Both the position numbers and the translations under genes were made by a program. Under the pieces are notes generated by a model. That model was not told the origin of the DNA. It saw only the letters and a list, made by a program, of their open reading frames with translations, and did not search any database. A stretch of DNA of 64,000 bases from Azospirillum thermophilum (GTDB lineage Bacteria > Pseudomonadota > Alphaproteobacteria > Azospirillales > Azospirillaceae): positions 124,001 to 188,000 of the forward strand of contig NZ_CP029356.1 of assembly GCF_003130795.1 (NCBI RefSeq), written 5' to 3'. Each line of letters starts with the position of its first letter. The first letter of the stretch is position 1. Below are positions 27,235 to 36,419 of the stretch, piece by piece.

Positions 27235-27540
27235 GGCCCGTCCTCCTGAACCGTTTCGGCGGGGCCGTAGGTGGCACCCCGTCCGGTCTGGCGCGGACTT
27301 GGTTAGCAGGAGATTAAGAAGACCTCGCTGGTCACAGCAGCCCAACTTTGTCACACCTCAAGTTCTTTCCCGTTTTTGTCACACCACCCGGAAGTCCCGT
27401 AGGAGCGGGCTTTTTGCCGGCACCCCTTTTTAGCGGGCTGTACGGAGTAATCCGGGTTATCTTTTGTTAACCATGACGATCAAACCTCCGCTCACCTTTT
27501 CGGGGTCCTCCGCATCGAGGGCCGCGGCGCAACCGAAGAC
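27235..27540. promoter_or_regulatory. Divergent regulatory region with paired direct repeats
   Basis: This lies between glycosidase-reductase copy 2 (minus) and the GH2 gene (plus). TTTGTCACACC occurs twice in the same orientation, at 27347-27357 and 27375-27385, 28 bp start to start. That is close to an integral number of helical turns, as expected for cooperative binding of a regulator. An imperfect hairpin with CCCG/CGGG followed by TTTTT (27391-27415) points toward the GH2 gene and could be a weak attenuator. AGCGGGCT is also repeated (27404 and 27432). No regulator gene is adjacent. Confidence 0.5.
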
Positions 27541-30300
27541 ATGCGGAGCGAAGCCTTGCAGCGCACCACCCTCTCTCTCGACGGCGATTGGGATTTCCAG
27601 TTTTTCGGCGACGAGGATGTCGCCCTCCAGGACGTGACCGAGTGGCGGACCGCGACCGTGCCCGGCCCGTGGCAGGCGCAGTTCGAGGATCTGCGCGACC
27701 GCCAGGGCCGCGCCTGGTACCGCCGCAGCATCGAGCTTCCCATGGACTGGGCCGGCGCGCCGGTCTTCCTGCGGTTCGGCGCGGTGAACTATCACGCCCG
27801 CGTCCTGGTCAACGGCATCGAAGTGGCGGCCCATGAGGGCGGCTACCTGCCGTTCGAAGCGTCGGTCGGCCGTTTCCTGCGCCCCGGCCGCAACGAGATC
27901 GCGGTCGCCGTCACCGCCCCGACCGACGATCCCGACGCCTATCCCGAGTTCCCCTTCGCCGAGACGCCCTTCGGCAAGCAGAGCTGGTACGGCCCGCTGT
28001 CGGGCATCTGGCAGTCGGTGACGATGGAACGCCGCGCCGCCGACCATGTCACGGGGCTGCGGGTGGTCGGCGAGCTGGCCGACGGGTCGGTGAGGATCGC
28101 CGTCCAGCTCGCGCAGCCGCTGCGCCGCGACCATGACATCGACCTGGAGATCAGCGGGCCGGACGGCGTCTGCGCCTCGCTGGCGGCGGTCGCCGCGGCC
28201 GGCCAGGACCGGGTGACGGCCGAGATGGTGGTTCCCCAGGTGCAGGCCTGGTCGCCCGAGAGCCCGACGCTCTACCGCCTGACCGCCATCCTGCGCCAGG
28301 ACGGCGAGAGCGTGGACAGCCGGACCGAGAGCTTCGGTTTCCGCACCGTCGAGACGCGGGACGGCCGCATCTGCCTGAACGGCCGGCCGATCCTGCTGCG
28401 TTCGGCGCTCGACCAGGATTACTATCCGGACGGCATCTGCACCGTTCCGTCGATGGAGTTCCTGGAAGACCAGTTCCGCAAGGCCAAGGAGCTGGGGCTG
28501 AATTGCCTGCGCTGCCACATCAAGGTGCCGGACCCGCGCTATTACGAGGCGGCGGACCGCATCGGGCTGCTGATCTGGACCGAGCTGCCCAACGCCGGCC
28601 GCCTGACCGAGCAGTCCGCCCGCCGCCTGCGCGCCACGCTGCAGGGGATCGTCGAGCGCGACGGCAACCATCCGTCCATCATTTGCTGGACGATCATCAA
28701 CGAGAACTGGGGCACCGACCTCGTCCACAACGCCGAGCACCGCGCCTGGGTCAACAAGACCTACGGCTGGCTGAAGGCGTTCGACCCCACCCGGCTGGTG
28801 GTGGACAACTCGCCGCTGTGGCCGAGCTTCCACGTCCAGTCGGACATCGAGGACTATCACTTCTACGCCGCCATTCCCGACCATCGCGGCTCGTGGGACG
28901 GCTTCGTCGAGCGCATGGCCAACCGGCGCGAGGCGACCTACACCCACCACGGCGACGCGAAGCGGACCGGGCAGGAGCCGGTGATGTGCTCCGAATTCGG
29001 CAACTGGGGCCTGCCCGACCCGAAGACGCTGCGCGGCGCCGACGGCAAGGAGCCCTGGTGGTTCGAGACCGGCCATGACTGGGGCGAAGGCGTCATGTAC
29101 CCGCACGGGATCGAGACGCGCTTCACCGCCTACGGCCTGGACCGCGTGTTCGGCAGCCTGGAGCGCTTCGTCGAGGCGGCCCAGTGGCAGCAGTTCCGCG
29201 CCCTGAAGTACCAGATCGAGGCGATGCGCCGGCAGCCGGCGCTCGCGGGCTACGTCATCACCGAATTCACCGACTGCCACTGGGAATCGAACGGGCTGCT
29301 GGACATGCGCCGCAACCCGCGCGCCTTCCACGGCGTGTTCCACACCATCAACGCCGACACGGTCATCGTGCCGCAGTGGGACCGCGTCGCCTACTGGGAG
29401 GGTGAGGAGATCCGCGTCGGCCTCGCCGCCGCCCAGGGCAACGGCGAGACGGTGACGGGCACCGAGCTGCGCTGGACCGTCGACGCCGGCGCGGTCGGCG
29501 GGTCGGAAGCGATGGACCTGGAGCCGGGCGTGAGCCACGGCCGCGAGGCGGTCTTCCCCGCCCCGACGGTCGAGCGGCCGGAACTCCACCGGCTGGAGCT
29601 GGAGATCGCCACGCCGGACGGCGTGCTCGCCACCAACCATGTCGAGCTGGCGATCCATCCCCGCCGCACCGGCCCGTCCGCCGGCCCGGCGACGGTGTGG
29701 ACGCCGGAGGCCGAGCTGGCCGACCGCTTCGCCGCTCTCGGCTACGGCATCGCCGCCGACGCCGCCGGCGCGGACGTGGTGGTCGCCCGCCGGCTGGACG
29801 AGGAACGGTGCGCGGAGGTGCGTGCCGGGGCGCGGCTGGTGCTGCTGGCCGACGAGCCGCAGGACCTGCAGCCGGTCTTCCCGCACTTCCAGAACGTCCG
29901 CGTGGTGTCGCGCCACGGCTCGATGTGGCTGGGCGCCTGGGCGTCCTCCTTCTCCTGGGTCAAGCGGTCGGGCCCCTTCGCCCGCCTGCCGGGCGGTCCG
30001 CTGATCGACCACAGCTTCGACCGGGTGATCCCCGACCACGTCATCGCCAACTGCACCACCTGGGACTTCCAGGCGCGGGTGCATGCGGGGATGGTCGTGG
30101 GCTGGGTGCACAAGCCGGCGGCGCTGATCGTGGAGCGCAACTGCGGCCATGGCCGCATGGTCGCCACCACCTTCCGCCTGCTGCGCGACGCGCCGGGCGC
30201 CGACCCGACCGCCACCGCCCTGCTGGACGGGCTGGTCGAGCTGGCGCTGAAGGGCCGTGACGGCGTGCGCGAGGAGCGGGTGCGGGAGACCGCGGAGTAA
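27541..30300 (+). CDS. Glycoside hydrolase family 2 protein (beta-galactosidase/beta-glucuronidase type)
   Basis: A 919-residue GH2 enzyme. An N-terminal sugar-binding jelly roll (LSLDGDWDFQF, VPGPWQ, ARVLVNGIEVAAHEGGYLPF) is followed by an immunoglobulin-like domain and the TIM barrel. The barrel has acid/base Glu388 in IINENWG and nucleophile Glu485 in MCSEFGNWG. About 300 C-terminal residues form extra beta domains of unknown role. There is no signal peptide, so the substrate must be made or imported in the cytoplasm. ATG 27541 lacks a strong ribosome-binding site but begins the conserved fold. It is followed by a rho-independent terminator, so it is probably monocistronic. Sugar specificity (galactoside, glucuronide or arabinoside) is not certain. 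Confidence 0.9.
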   Translation: MRSEALQRTTLSLDGDWDFQFFGDEDVALQDVTEWRTATVPGPWQAQFEDLRDRQGRAWYRRSIELPMDWAGAPVFLRFGAVNYHARVLVNGIEVAAHEGGYLPFEASVGRFLRPGRNEIAVAVTAPTDDPDAYPEFPFAETPFGKQSWYGPLSGIWQSVTMERRAADHVTGLRVVGELADGSVRIAVQLAQPLRRDHDIDLEISGPDGVCASLAAVAAAGQDRVTAEMVVPQVQAWSPESPTLYRLTAILRQDGESVDSRTESFGFRTVETRDGRICLNGRPILLRSALDQDYYPDGICTVPSMEFLEDQFRKAKELGLNCLRCHIKVPDPRYYEAADRIGLLIWTELPNAGRLTEQSARRLRATLQGIVERDGNHPSIICWTIINENWGTDLVHNAEHRAWVNKTYGWLKAFDPTRLVVDNSPLWPSFHVQSDIEDYHFYAAIPDHRGSWDGFVERMANRREATYTHHGDAKRTGQEPVMCSEFGNWGLPDPKTLRGADGKEPWWFETGHDWGEGVMYPHGIETRFTAYGLDRVFGSLERFVEAAQWQQFRALKYQIEAMRRQPALAGYVITEFTDCHWESNGLLDMRRNPRAFHGVFHTINADTVIVPQWDRVAYWEGEEIRVGLAAAQGNGETVTGTELRWTVDAGAVGGSEAMDLEPGVSHGREAVFPAPTVERPELHRLELEIATPDGVLATNHVELAIHPRRTGPSAGPATVWTPEAELADRFAALGYGIAADAAGADVVVARRLDEERCAEVRAGARLVLLADEPQDLQPVFPHFQNVRVVSRHGSMWLGAWASSFSWVKRSGPFARLPGGPLIDHSFDRVIPDHVIANCTTWDFQARVHAGMVVGWVHKPAALIVERNCGHGRMVATTFRLLRDAPGADPTATALLDGLVELALKGRDGVREERVRETAE

Positions 30301-30323
30301 CCCTCTCCGCCTCATGACGCGAA

Positions 30324-30364
30324 ACGCGGCGGGGCGCTCCGGGGCGCTCCGCCGCGTCTCTTTT
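30324..30364 (+). terminator. Rho-independent terminator after the GH2 gene
   Basis: A 9-bp perfect stem ACGCGGCGG (30324-30332) and CCGCCGCGT (30349-30357) is followed by CTCTTTT. It sits 24 bp after the GH2 stop and before the convergent ABC exporter stop, so it could act for the plus strand and partly for both. Confidence 0.8.
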
Positions 30365-30375
30365 GCGGTGCGGCG

Positions 30376-32184
30376 TTACTCCGCCGCGCGCAGGCCGCGG
30401 TCCAGCGCCTCGTCCATCGAGAAGCCCTCCGCCTGCAGGCGCCACAGGGCATCGAAGGTGCCGCCGCGCCGACGCAGCTCGGCCGGGTGGCCGTCCTCGA
30501 CGATGCGGCCGTCGATCAGGACGACGATGCGGTCGAAGCCCGACAGGGTCGACAGCCGGTGCGCCACCGCCAGCACGGTGCGGCCGTGCATCAGGTCCTT
30601 CAGCGCGCGCTGGATCTCGATCTCGCTCTCGGTGTCGAGGGCGGAGGTCGCCTCGTCCAGGATCAGGATGGGCGCGTCCTTCAGGAAGGCGCGGGCGATG
30701 CCGATGCGCTGGCGCTGGCCGCCCGACAGCTTCACCCCGCGCTCGCCGACCAGCGTGTCGTAGCCCTGCGGCAGCTCGCGGATGAAATCGTCGCAGTAGG
30801 CGGCACGGGCGGCGGCGCGCACCTCCTCGTCGGTGGCGTCGGGGCGGCCGTAGCGGATATTCTCCAGGATCGAGCGGTGGAACAGCGAGATCTCCTGCGG
30901 GACGGTGGCGATGGCCGACCGCAGGCTCTCCTGGTCGATCGCGGAGATGCACTGGCCGTCGACCAGGACGCGGCCCTCCTGCACGTCGTCCAGGCGCTGC
31001 AGCAGGCTGACCAGGGTCGATTTGCCGGCGCCGGACGGGCCGACGATGCCGATGCGCTGGCCGGCCGGAATGTGCAGCGACAGGGTGCGGAAGACCTGCC
31101 GGCCGTCGGCGTAGGCGAAGCCGACGCCCTCGAAGTCGATCGCCCCGCCGAGCCCGATCAGCGACTGCGCGCCCGGCCGGTCGGCCACCGCATGGGGCTG
31201 GCCGATCACCCGCAGCGTCTCGGCGATCTGGCCGAAATGCTGGGTTGTGCCGACCAGCGCGAAGGCGAGGTCGCGGGAGCCGTGCAGGATGCGGAAGGTC
31301 AGCGCGCTGACCATCACCACGTCGCCCGGGCTGATCCGGCCGGACACCCACAGCGAGACCGCCCAGACCAGCATGCCGCCGGCCATCACCCACAGGCAGA
31401 GGTCGTGGACGACGCGGGTCTTCTCCAGATAGAGCCAGCTCCGCCGCTGGGCCGCGGCTTCCGACGCGAACTTGGCGGCCAGCCGGTCGCGCTCGCGCCG
31501 GCGGGCGGAGAAGGCCTGCACCGCCCAGACGTTCGACACCACGTCCACCAGCTCGCCCGCCACGTAGGAGGCCTTGTCGGCATAGCTGCGGTGGAGCGGC
31601 CGGCCGCGCACGCCGATCAGCGCGATGGCGCTGGCGACCACCGTCACGAAGACCACCAGCGCCGCCGCCATCCGCCAGTCCACCGTCGTCAGCACCAGCA
31701 CGGCGCCGATGAAGTCGGTGATCGGCGGCAGGATGTTCCAGGTGAAGGTGCTGATGAGCGCGCCGGACGCCCCGGCCGTCGCGGTGATGCGGTTGCCGAG
31801 CGAGCCGGAGAAATGCTCGGAGAAGTACCGCATGGAATGGCCCGTCAGGTGCTGGAACAGGTCGAGCCTGATGTCCACGCCGACGCCGACCACCGTCCGG
31901 CACCCCAGCCAGCCGCCCAGCCGCCACAGCAGGTTCTCCACCCCGATCAGCACGACGAAGAGGGTCAGCGGCCCCCAGACGATCGCGGCGTCGCGCTCCG
32001 GCGCCGCCATGGCGTCGACCAGCAGCTTCATGCCGTACTGGACGGCGACGGCGCAGGCGGCGGCCCCGATGACCAGGGCCAGCAGCCCGCCGAAATGCCC
32101 CGGCCAGCGCCGGACATAGCGCAGGAAGAAGGGAATCGGACGCTGCGGAAACGGCGCGTCGGATGTCCGATGCTCGCAAGCCAT
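30376..32184 (-). CDS. ABC exporter, fused membrane and ATP-binding domains
   Basis: A half-transporter of 602 residues. Residues 15-310 form a type-1 exporter membrane domain with six helices (FGGLLALVIGAAACAVAVQ, LTLFVVLIGVENLLW). Residues 340-580 form the ATPase with Walker A GPSGAGKST, signature LSGGQRQR, Walker B ILILDEAT and switch His in VLAVAHRLSTL. Such proteins export lipids, glycolipids, peptides or cyclic glucans as dimers. It may be a homodimer or pair with the ATPase-less protein at 23637-24689. It lies 24 bp downstream of the clan GH-A glycosidase gene and is likely in one operon with that and glf. ATG 32184 has GAGG 9 bp upstream. Confidence 0.93.
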   Translation of the reverse strand: MACEHRTSDAPFPQRPIPFFLRYVRRWPGHFGGLLALVIGAAACAVAVQYGMKLLVDAMAAPERDAAIVWGPLTLFVVLIGVENLLWRLGGWLGCRTVVGVGVDIRLDLFQHLTGHSMRYFSEHFSGSLGNRITATAGASGALISTFTWNILPPITDFIGAVLVLTTVDWRMAAALVVFVTVVASAIALIGVRGRPLHRSYADKASYVAGELVDVVSNVWAVQAFSARRRERDRLAAKFASEAAAQRRSWLYLEKTRVVHDLCLWVMAGGMLVWAVSLWVSGRISPGDVVMVSALTFRILHGSRDLAFALVGTTQHFGQIAETLRVIGQPHAVADRPGAQSLIGLGGAIDFEGVGFAYADGRQVFRTLSLHIPAGQRIGIVGPSGAGKSTLVSLLQRLDDVQEGRVLVDGQCISAIDQESLRSAIATVPQEISLFHRSILENIRYGRPDATDEEVRAAARAAYCDDFIRELPQGYDTLVGERGVKLSGGQRQRIGIARAFLKDAPILILDEATSALDTESEIEIQRALKDLMHGRTVLAVAHRLSTLSGFDRIVVLIDGRIVEDGHPAELRRRGGTFDALWRLQAEGFSMDEALDRGLRAAE

Positions 32185-32208
32185 GGCGAAGATGCCTCGT
32201 TGGATTGG

Positions 32209-33363
32209 TCAGGCGACGCGCGCCGCCCGCTGGCCGAACTCCCGGTCGAGACGCCGGTCGAACAGCCGCTGCCAGCGGTCGAGCGTGTCGGCCAGCGGCC
32301 GGTGGACGGGGCGGCCGCCGGTCTCGGGAAAGCCGAGCAGCCCCACGGGGCAGTGCCGGTCGTTGGTCCATCCGGGGTAGTCGAGGATCGGGTAGAGGCA
32401 GATGCCCTCGACCGGGATGCCGGCCTCCATGGCCGCCAGCACCTCGCCCGCCACATAGTCGAGCCAGGGGGAGCGGGCGTCGCCCTCCGCCCCCGTCTCG
32501 GCCACCAGGATGGGCCGCCGGAAGCGCTGCCACACGTCGGCGAGGATGTCGCGGAACGGCCTGTAGCGCGGGTCCTCCCGCCCGATCGTGCCGCCGCCGA
32601 GGAACCACTGGTTGTCGGAGTAGTAGTTGACCCCGATGACGTCCAGCAGCTCCGGGCGGCCGCCGAGGCCGGGCCACAGCTCGCCGGCCGTCATGTCCCA
32701 GCCCTGGTACTGGGCGCGGGTGTAGGCCGCCGCCTCCGTCGCGTCGTCCGGGCGGTCGGGATGGGCGGCCACGTTGATGACCGGGTCGACATGCACGAAG
32801 CGGGCGCGCGGGTCGACCGCCCGCACCGCCCCGATTCCGGCGATCGCTGCACGGACGAGCTGGTGCTTCAGCTCGAAGCCGCGGCCGGTGGCGCAGGGGT
32901 TCATCATCCCGCGGTCGCCGCCGGCCCAGGACCAGTAGGCGATCTCGTTGACCGGGCAGAAGACCGGCACATCGTCCGTCTCCTCGCGCAGCAGCCGCGT
33001 CACGGCGGCGGCGAAGCGGGCGAAGCGGTCGACGAACTGCGGGCGCCAGATGTCGATGTCGTCCGGGTGGCCATAGTGGCAGAGGTCCCAGACGACCTGC
33101 ACCCCCGCCTCCCGCGCCGCGTGGACCATGGGAAGCAGGCTCGACCAGTCATAGCGGCCGGGGCTGGTCTCGATCAGGTGCCAGCGCACGCCGTCGCGCA
33201 CGCTGCCGATCCCGTGGCGCAGCATCGCCCGATAGTCCTGCGCCGCGGCGCGGCCGTGTCCGGTCGCCTCGATCAGGTCGAGGCGCCGGCCGTCGTCGCG
33301 CCGGTGGGTGGAGCATTCGAAGCCGCCCAGGAAAAAGCTCTGGAACAACGTCGGCGTATGCAT
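32209..33363 (-). CDS. Clan GH-A glycoside hydrolase (beta-glucosidase-like)
   Basis: A 384-residue barrel glycosidase. It starts FFLGGFECSTHR, similar to the first strand of the fusion proteins in this island. Visible motifs are SVRDGVRWHLIE, the putative acid/base Glu140 in CPVNEIAYWSW and the nucleophile Glu289 in LVAETGAEG. It lacks the reductase domain. There is no signal peptide, so it is cytoplasmic. ATG 33363 has AAGGAAG 5 bp upstream. It sits between glf (83-bp gap) and the ABC exporter (24-bp gap), suggesting one operon glf, glycosidase, exporter. The exact family number and sugar are not determinable by eye. Confidence 0.85.
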   Translation of the reverse strand: MHTPTLFQSFFLGGFECSTHRRDDGRRLDLIEATGHGRAAAQDYRAMLRHGIGSVRDGVRWHLIETSPGRYDWSSLLPMVHAAREAGVQVVWDLCHYGHPDDIDIWRPQFVDRFARFAAAVTRLLREETDDVPVFCPVNEIAYWSWAGGDRGMMNPCATGRGFELKHQLVRAAIAGIGAVRAVDPRARFVHVDPVINVAAHPDRPDDATEAAAYTRAQYQGWDMTAGELWPGLGGRPELLDVIGVNYYSDNQWFLGGGTIGREDPRYRPFRDILADVWQRFRRPILVAETGAEGDARSPWLDYVAGEVLAAMEAGIPVEGICLYPILDYPGWTNDRHCPVGLLGFPETGGRPVHRPLADTLDRWQRLFDRRLDREFGQRAARVA

Positions 33364-33446
33364 CCGTCTTCCTTCCGGTCGTTGGTGCGGATGATGTCCG
33401 TCGGGTTCGTCTGTCGGGGGATCGTCTGTCGGGAAAGGGCCGCCGG

Positions 33447-34724
33447 CTATTCGGCGGCATCCACCCGCTTCTTCAGGGGCGTGCCCTGCATGAGGCCGGA
33501 GAATGCCTTCGCCGCTTCGGTCAGCGACCGGCCGCCGGTCTCGGCATGCAGGATGCGGTCGAAGAGCTTCAACGCCTGCGCCACCACCTGGTCCATGTTG
33601 TAGTAGCGGTAGGTCGCCAGCCGGCCGACGAAGTGGACGTTCGGCGTGGCGTCGGCCAGCGCCTGGTACTTGCGGTAGAGCTCCGCATTCTCGGGCTTGG
33701 GCACGGGATAGTAGGGGTCGCCCTCGGCGGAGGGGAACTCGTAGGTCAGGCTGGTCCGGGGATGCTGCTGGCCGGTCAGGTGCTTGTATTCGGTGATGCG
33801 CGTATAGGGCACATCCTCCGCCGGGTAGTTGACCACGGCCACCGGCTGGAACCGCTCCTGGTCGACCATCTCGTGACGGAACTTCAGGGACCGGTAGGGC
33901 AGCTTGCCGTAGCGGTAGTCGAAATACTCGTCCACCGGTCCGGTGAAGATCAGGTTGTCGTAGCGGACCTCGCGCTGGACCTCGCGGTAGTCGGTGTTCA
34001 GCATGATCTTGATGTTGGGATGGTCCAGCATGTTCTCGAACATGCGCGTGTAGCCGTGCAGCGGCATGTTCTGGAAGCTGTCGCCGAAATAGCGGTCGTC
34101 GTCGTTGGTCCGCGTCGGCACGCGCGACGTCACCGCCTTGTCGAGCTGCGACGGATCGAGGCCCCACTGCTTGCGGGTGTAGCCGCGGAAGAACTTCTCG
34201 TAGAGTTCCCGCCCGACCGCCCCGACCACCACATCCTCCGACGTGCGGATATCGGCCACCGGCTCGGCCCGCCCGGCGAGGAAGGCGGCGACGCCGGCCT
34301 CGTCCAGCTCCAGGCCATAAAGGGTATTCACCGTCCTGCGGTTGATCGGGATGGGGACGAGCTGCTGGTCGACATGGGCGAGCACCTTGTGCTCGTACGG
34401 GCGCCATCTGGTGAAGCGCGAAAGATACTCCGCGACCTGGGTCGAGTTGGTGTGGAAGATGTGCGGCCCGTAGCGGTGGATCAGCACCCCGTGGTCGTCG
34501 TAATGGTCGTAGGCGTTGCCGCCGATATGCGGGCGGCGGTCGATCAGGAGAACCCGCTTGCCCAGGCCCCGGGCCAGCCGCTCGGCCAGCACGCTGCCGG
34601 CGAATCCGGCCCCGACGATCAGGTAGTCGAAGCCGGCGCGCCCGCTCAGCGCGACGCCGTTGCGGACCCCGTGGAGGGGGGTGACCGCGGGCCCGCCCGC
34701 AGCACCGGTCATCACGTCACGCAT
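33447..34724 (-). CDS. glf: UDP-galactopyranose mutase
   Basis: A 425-residue FAD enzyme that interconverts UDP-galactopyranose and UDP-galactofuranose, supplying Galf for glycans. The FAD motif GAGFAG is at 38-43. LIDRRPHIGGNAYDHYDDHG, HRYGPHIFHTNS, PIPINRRTVN, GYTRKQWGLDP and VGRLATYRYYNMDQV are the family landmarks, the last including flavin and substrate contacts. The N-terminal 30 residues (MRDVMTGAAGG onwards) are an extension; ATG 34724 has AAAGGA 9 bp upstream. It is the first gene of a probable operon with the GH-A glycosidase and ABC exporter, which suggests that a galactofuranose-containing compound is made and exported. Confidence 0.96.
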   Translation of the reverse strand: MRDVMTGAAGGPAVTPLHGVRNGVALSGRAGFDYLIVGAGFAGSVLAERLARGLGKRVLLIDRRPHIGGNAYDHYDDHGVLIHRYGPHIFHTNSTQVAEYLSRFTRWRPYEHKVLAHVDQQLVPIPINRRTVNTLYGLELDEAGVAAFLAGRAEPVADIRTSEDVVVGAVGRELYEKFFRGYTRKQWGLDPSQLDKAVTSRVPTRTNDDDRYFGDSFQNMPLHGYTRMFENMLDHPNIKIMLNTDYREVQREVRYDNLIFTGPVDEYFDYRYGKLPYRSLKFRHEMVDQERFQPVAVVNYPAEDVPYTRITEYKHLTGQQHPRTSLTYEFPSAEGDPYYPVPKPENAELYRKYQALADATPNVHFVGRLATYRYYNMDQVVAQALKLFDRILHAETGGRSLTEAAKAFSGLMQGTPLKKRVDAAE

Positions 34725-35444
34725 TCGATCGGTCCTTTCATTCGGCCCCAGGTCGAACCCCAGGACTGGTCGTGGCAGTCGATTGCCGCCGCGGCCCGTC
34801 CAGGGGACGAGGACCACGCCGGCAGTGATCAGGTCGGGAAGCTCCGCCTTACAGAATCAGGGCGGTATTCGCATGGACCTCCTTGACGAAATCTCTCGCA
34901 CGACCAGCTATCATCATGCGTTCGGAGTACTTCATGCGCCACATCCCCACGATCCGATGACTTTCGAAAAATCAGATCATCCAGGCCTTGCCCGTCGTTC
35001 TGTGATTTGACGAACAAACCATCACGGCATTCTATTCCGAGGTCGGGGAACAGCGAAAATCCCCTCGGGTTCCCGTACTGTGCTGCCGAGATTTCGCTTC
35101 AAATCGATTGAGATACCAGCGGAGACGTCATTGGGAATGGGACAGCGAATCAGCCATTTTCATAGAGTTTGCAGACACTAAGACCCCCGGCCTCCAGCGC
35201 GTCGGTTTGACTGGAGAATTGCTTTGCGCTGCGGGCCCGAAGCGGCTTCTATTCTTCTGGCATATCACCAAGTCGGTAGCGGATCGCGCCGGCCGGCCGC
35301 GACAAAAATGGGATCGCGCCGGTTCCGGCGCTTTCGCCCTCCCACCTTTCGCGGAATCGACCGCCACGGCCGGCGATGGGAAGATCAGGCACGGGCAGCC
35401 GCGGTTTCCGGCCCCCCGCCCCGGCCATCAGGACAGGACGCAGA
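34725..35444. other. 720-bp divergent intergenic region, glf and galM
   Basis: Visibly less GC-rich than its surroundings, especially 34.86-35.25 kb. A 45-codon frame (ATG 34873 to 35010) is present but has no family match or ribosome-binding site I trust. I cannot assign promoters or operators here with confidence. Confidence 0.5.
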
Positions 35445-36368
35445 ATGCCGACCAATCCCGCCGCGCCGCGGCTGCCCGGCGTCGTCACCATCGCCGCCGG
35501 CCCCTTCACGCTCGACGTCGCGCCGCAGGTCGGCGGATCGATCGCCCGCTTCGCCGGCCTGTGGGACGGCCGACCGATCGACTGGCTGCGTCCCGCCAGC
35601 GCGGAGGCGATCGCCGACCGAAACCCGCTGGGCATGGCGAGCTTCCCGCTGATCCCCTACTGCAACCGGATCCGCGACGGGCATTTCACCTTCGACGGCG
35701 TCGAGGTGACCCTGCCGCAGAACTATGCCGCCTCGCGCCATGCCATCCACGGCGATGCCTGGCGGCGGCCCTGGACGGTGGCAAGCCACGGGGACTCCAC
35801 CCTCTCCCTCGCCTTCGAGCATGAGCCGGCGGCCTGGCCCTTCGCCTATTCGGCGGCACAGGTCTTCGAGCTGAGCGAGGCGGGATTGCAGGTGACGCTG
35901 GCGGTGACCAACCGCGGCGACCGGCCAATGCCGCTCGGCCTCGGCCATCACCCCTACTGGCCGCGCACACCGGAAACGACGATCACCGCCACGGTCGACG
36001 CGATCTGGTCCGCCGACGAGGAGGTGATGCCGACCGCGCTGGAGCGGAGCTGGGTGTGCGAGCGGCTCGCCACCGGCCTGAGGGTGAGCGACGCCGATCT
36101 CGACAACAACTTCACGGGCTGGGACCGCACCGCCACCGTCCGCTGGCCGGAGCGGAACGCCGCCATGCGCATGGTCGCGGACGCGCCGCTGGATTTCATG
36201 GTCGCCTATACGCCGTCCGCCTACGACTTCTTCTGCCTGGAGCCGGTCAGCAACTGCACGGACTGGCCGAACCTGACCCATCTCGGCCGGGAGAAGGTCG
36301 GCGGCATGGTGCTGGCCCCCGGGGAGAGCACGCAGGCGGCCTTCCGGCTGGAGCCCTGCCGGCCGTGA
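35445..36368 (+). CDS. Aldose 1-epimerase (mutarotase)
   Basis: GalM-family protein of 307 residues that interconverts alpha and beta anomers of free sugars such as galactose, arabinose or glucose. Visible motifs are FPLIPYCNRIRDGHF (arginine of the substrate site), SRHAIHGDAWRRPW (first catalytic His), PLGLGHHPYWPR (second catalytic His) and FCLEPVSNCTDWPN (catalytic Glu). ATG 35445 is preceded by AGGACAGGACGC; the upstream in-frame sequence is low-complexity. It is cytoplasmic, with no signal peptide. It could serve either the glycosidase island on the left or the arabinose pathway on the right. It is followed by a bidirectional-looking terminator. Confidence 0.9.
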   Translation: MPTNPAAPRLPGVVTIAAGPFTLDVAPQVGGSIARFAGLWDGRPIDWLRPASAEAIADRNPLGMASFPLIPYCNRIRDGHFTFDGVEVTLPQNYAASRHAIHGDAWRRPWTVASHGDSTLSLAFEHEPAAWPFAYSAAQVFELSEAGLQVTLAVTNRGDRPMPLGLGHHPYWPRTPETTITATVDAIWSADEEVMPTALERSWVCERLATGLRVSDADLDNNFTGWDRTATVRWPERNAAMRMVADAPLDFMVAYTPSAYDFFCLEPVSNCTDWPNLTHLGREKVGGMVLAPGESTQAAFRLEPCRP

Positions 36369-36373
36369 ACGAG

Positions 36374-36399
36374 AAAGGCCGCCCCGAAGGACGGCCTTT
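36374..36399. terminator. Bidirectional hairpin between galM and hflX
   Basis: AAAGGCCG (36374-36381) and CGGCCTTT (36392-36399) form an 8-bp perfect stem with a 10-nt loop. The A-run and T-run at the stem ends suit termination from both sides. It lies between the convergent stops of the epimerase and HflX genes. Confidence 0.75.
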
Positions 36400-36419
36400 C
36401 CATCGTCAGATCAGTTCGC

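Noticed and set aside
34873..35010. 45-codon frame in the glf-galM gap
   Set aside because: No clear ribosome-binding site, no hydrophobic or conserved pattern; I could not support it as a gene.
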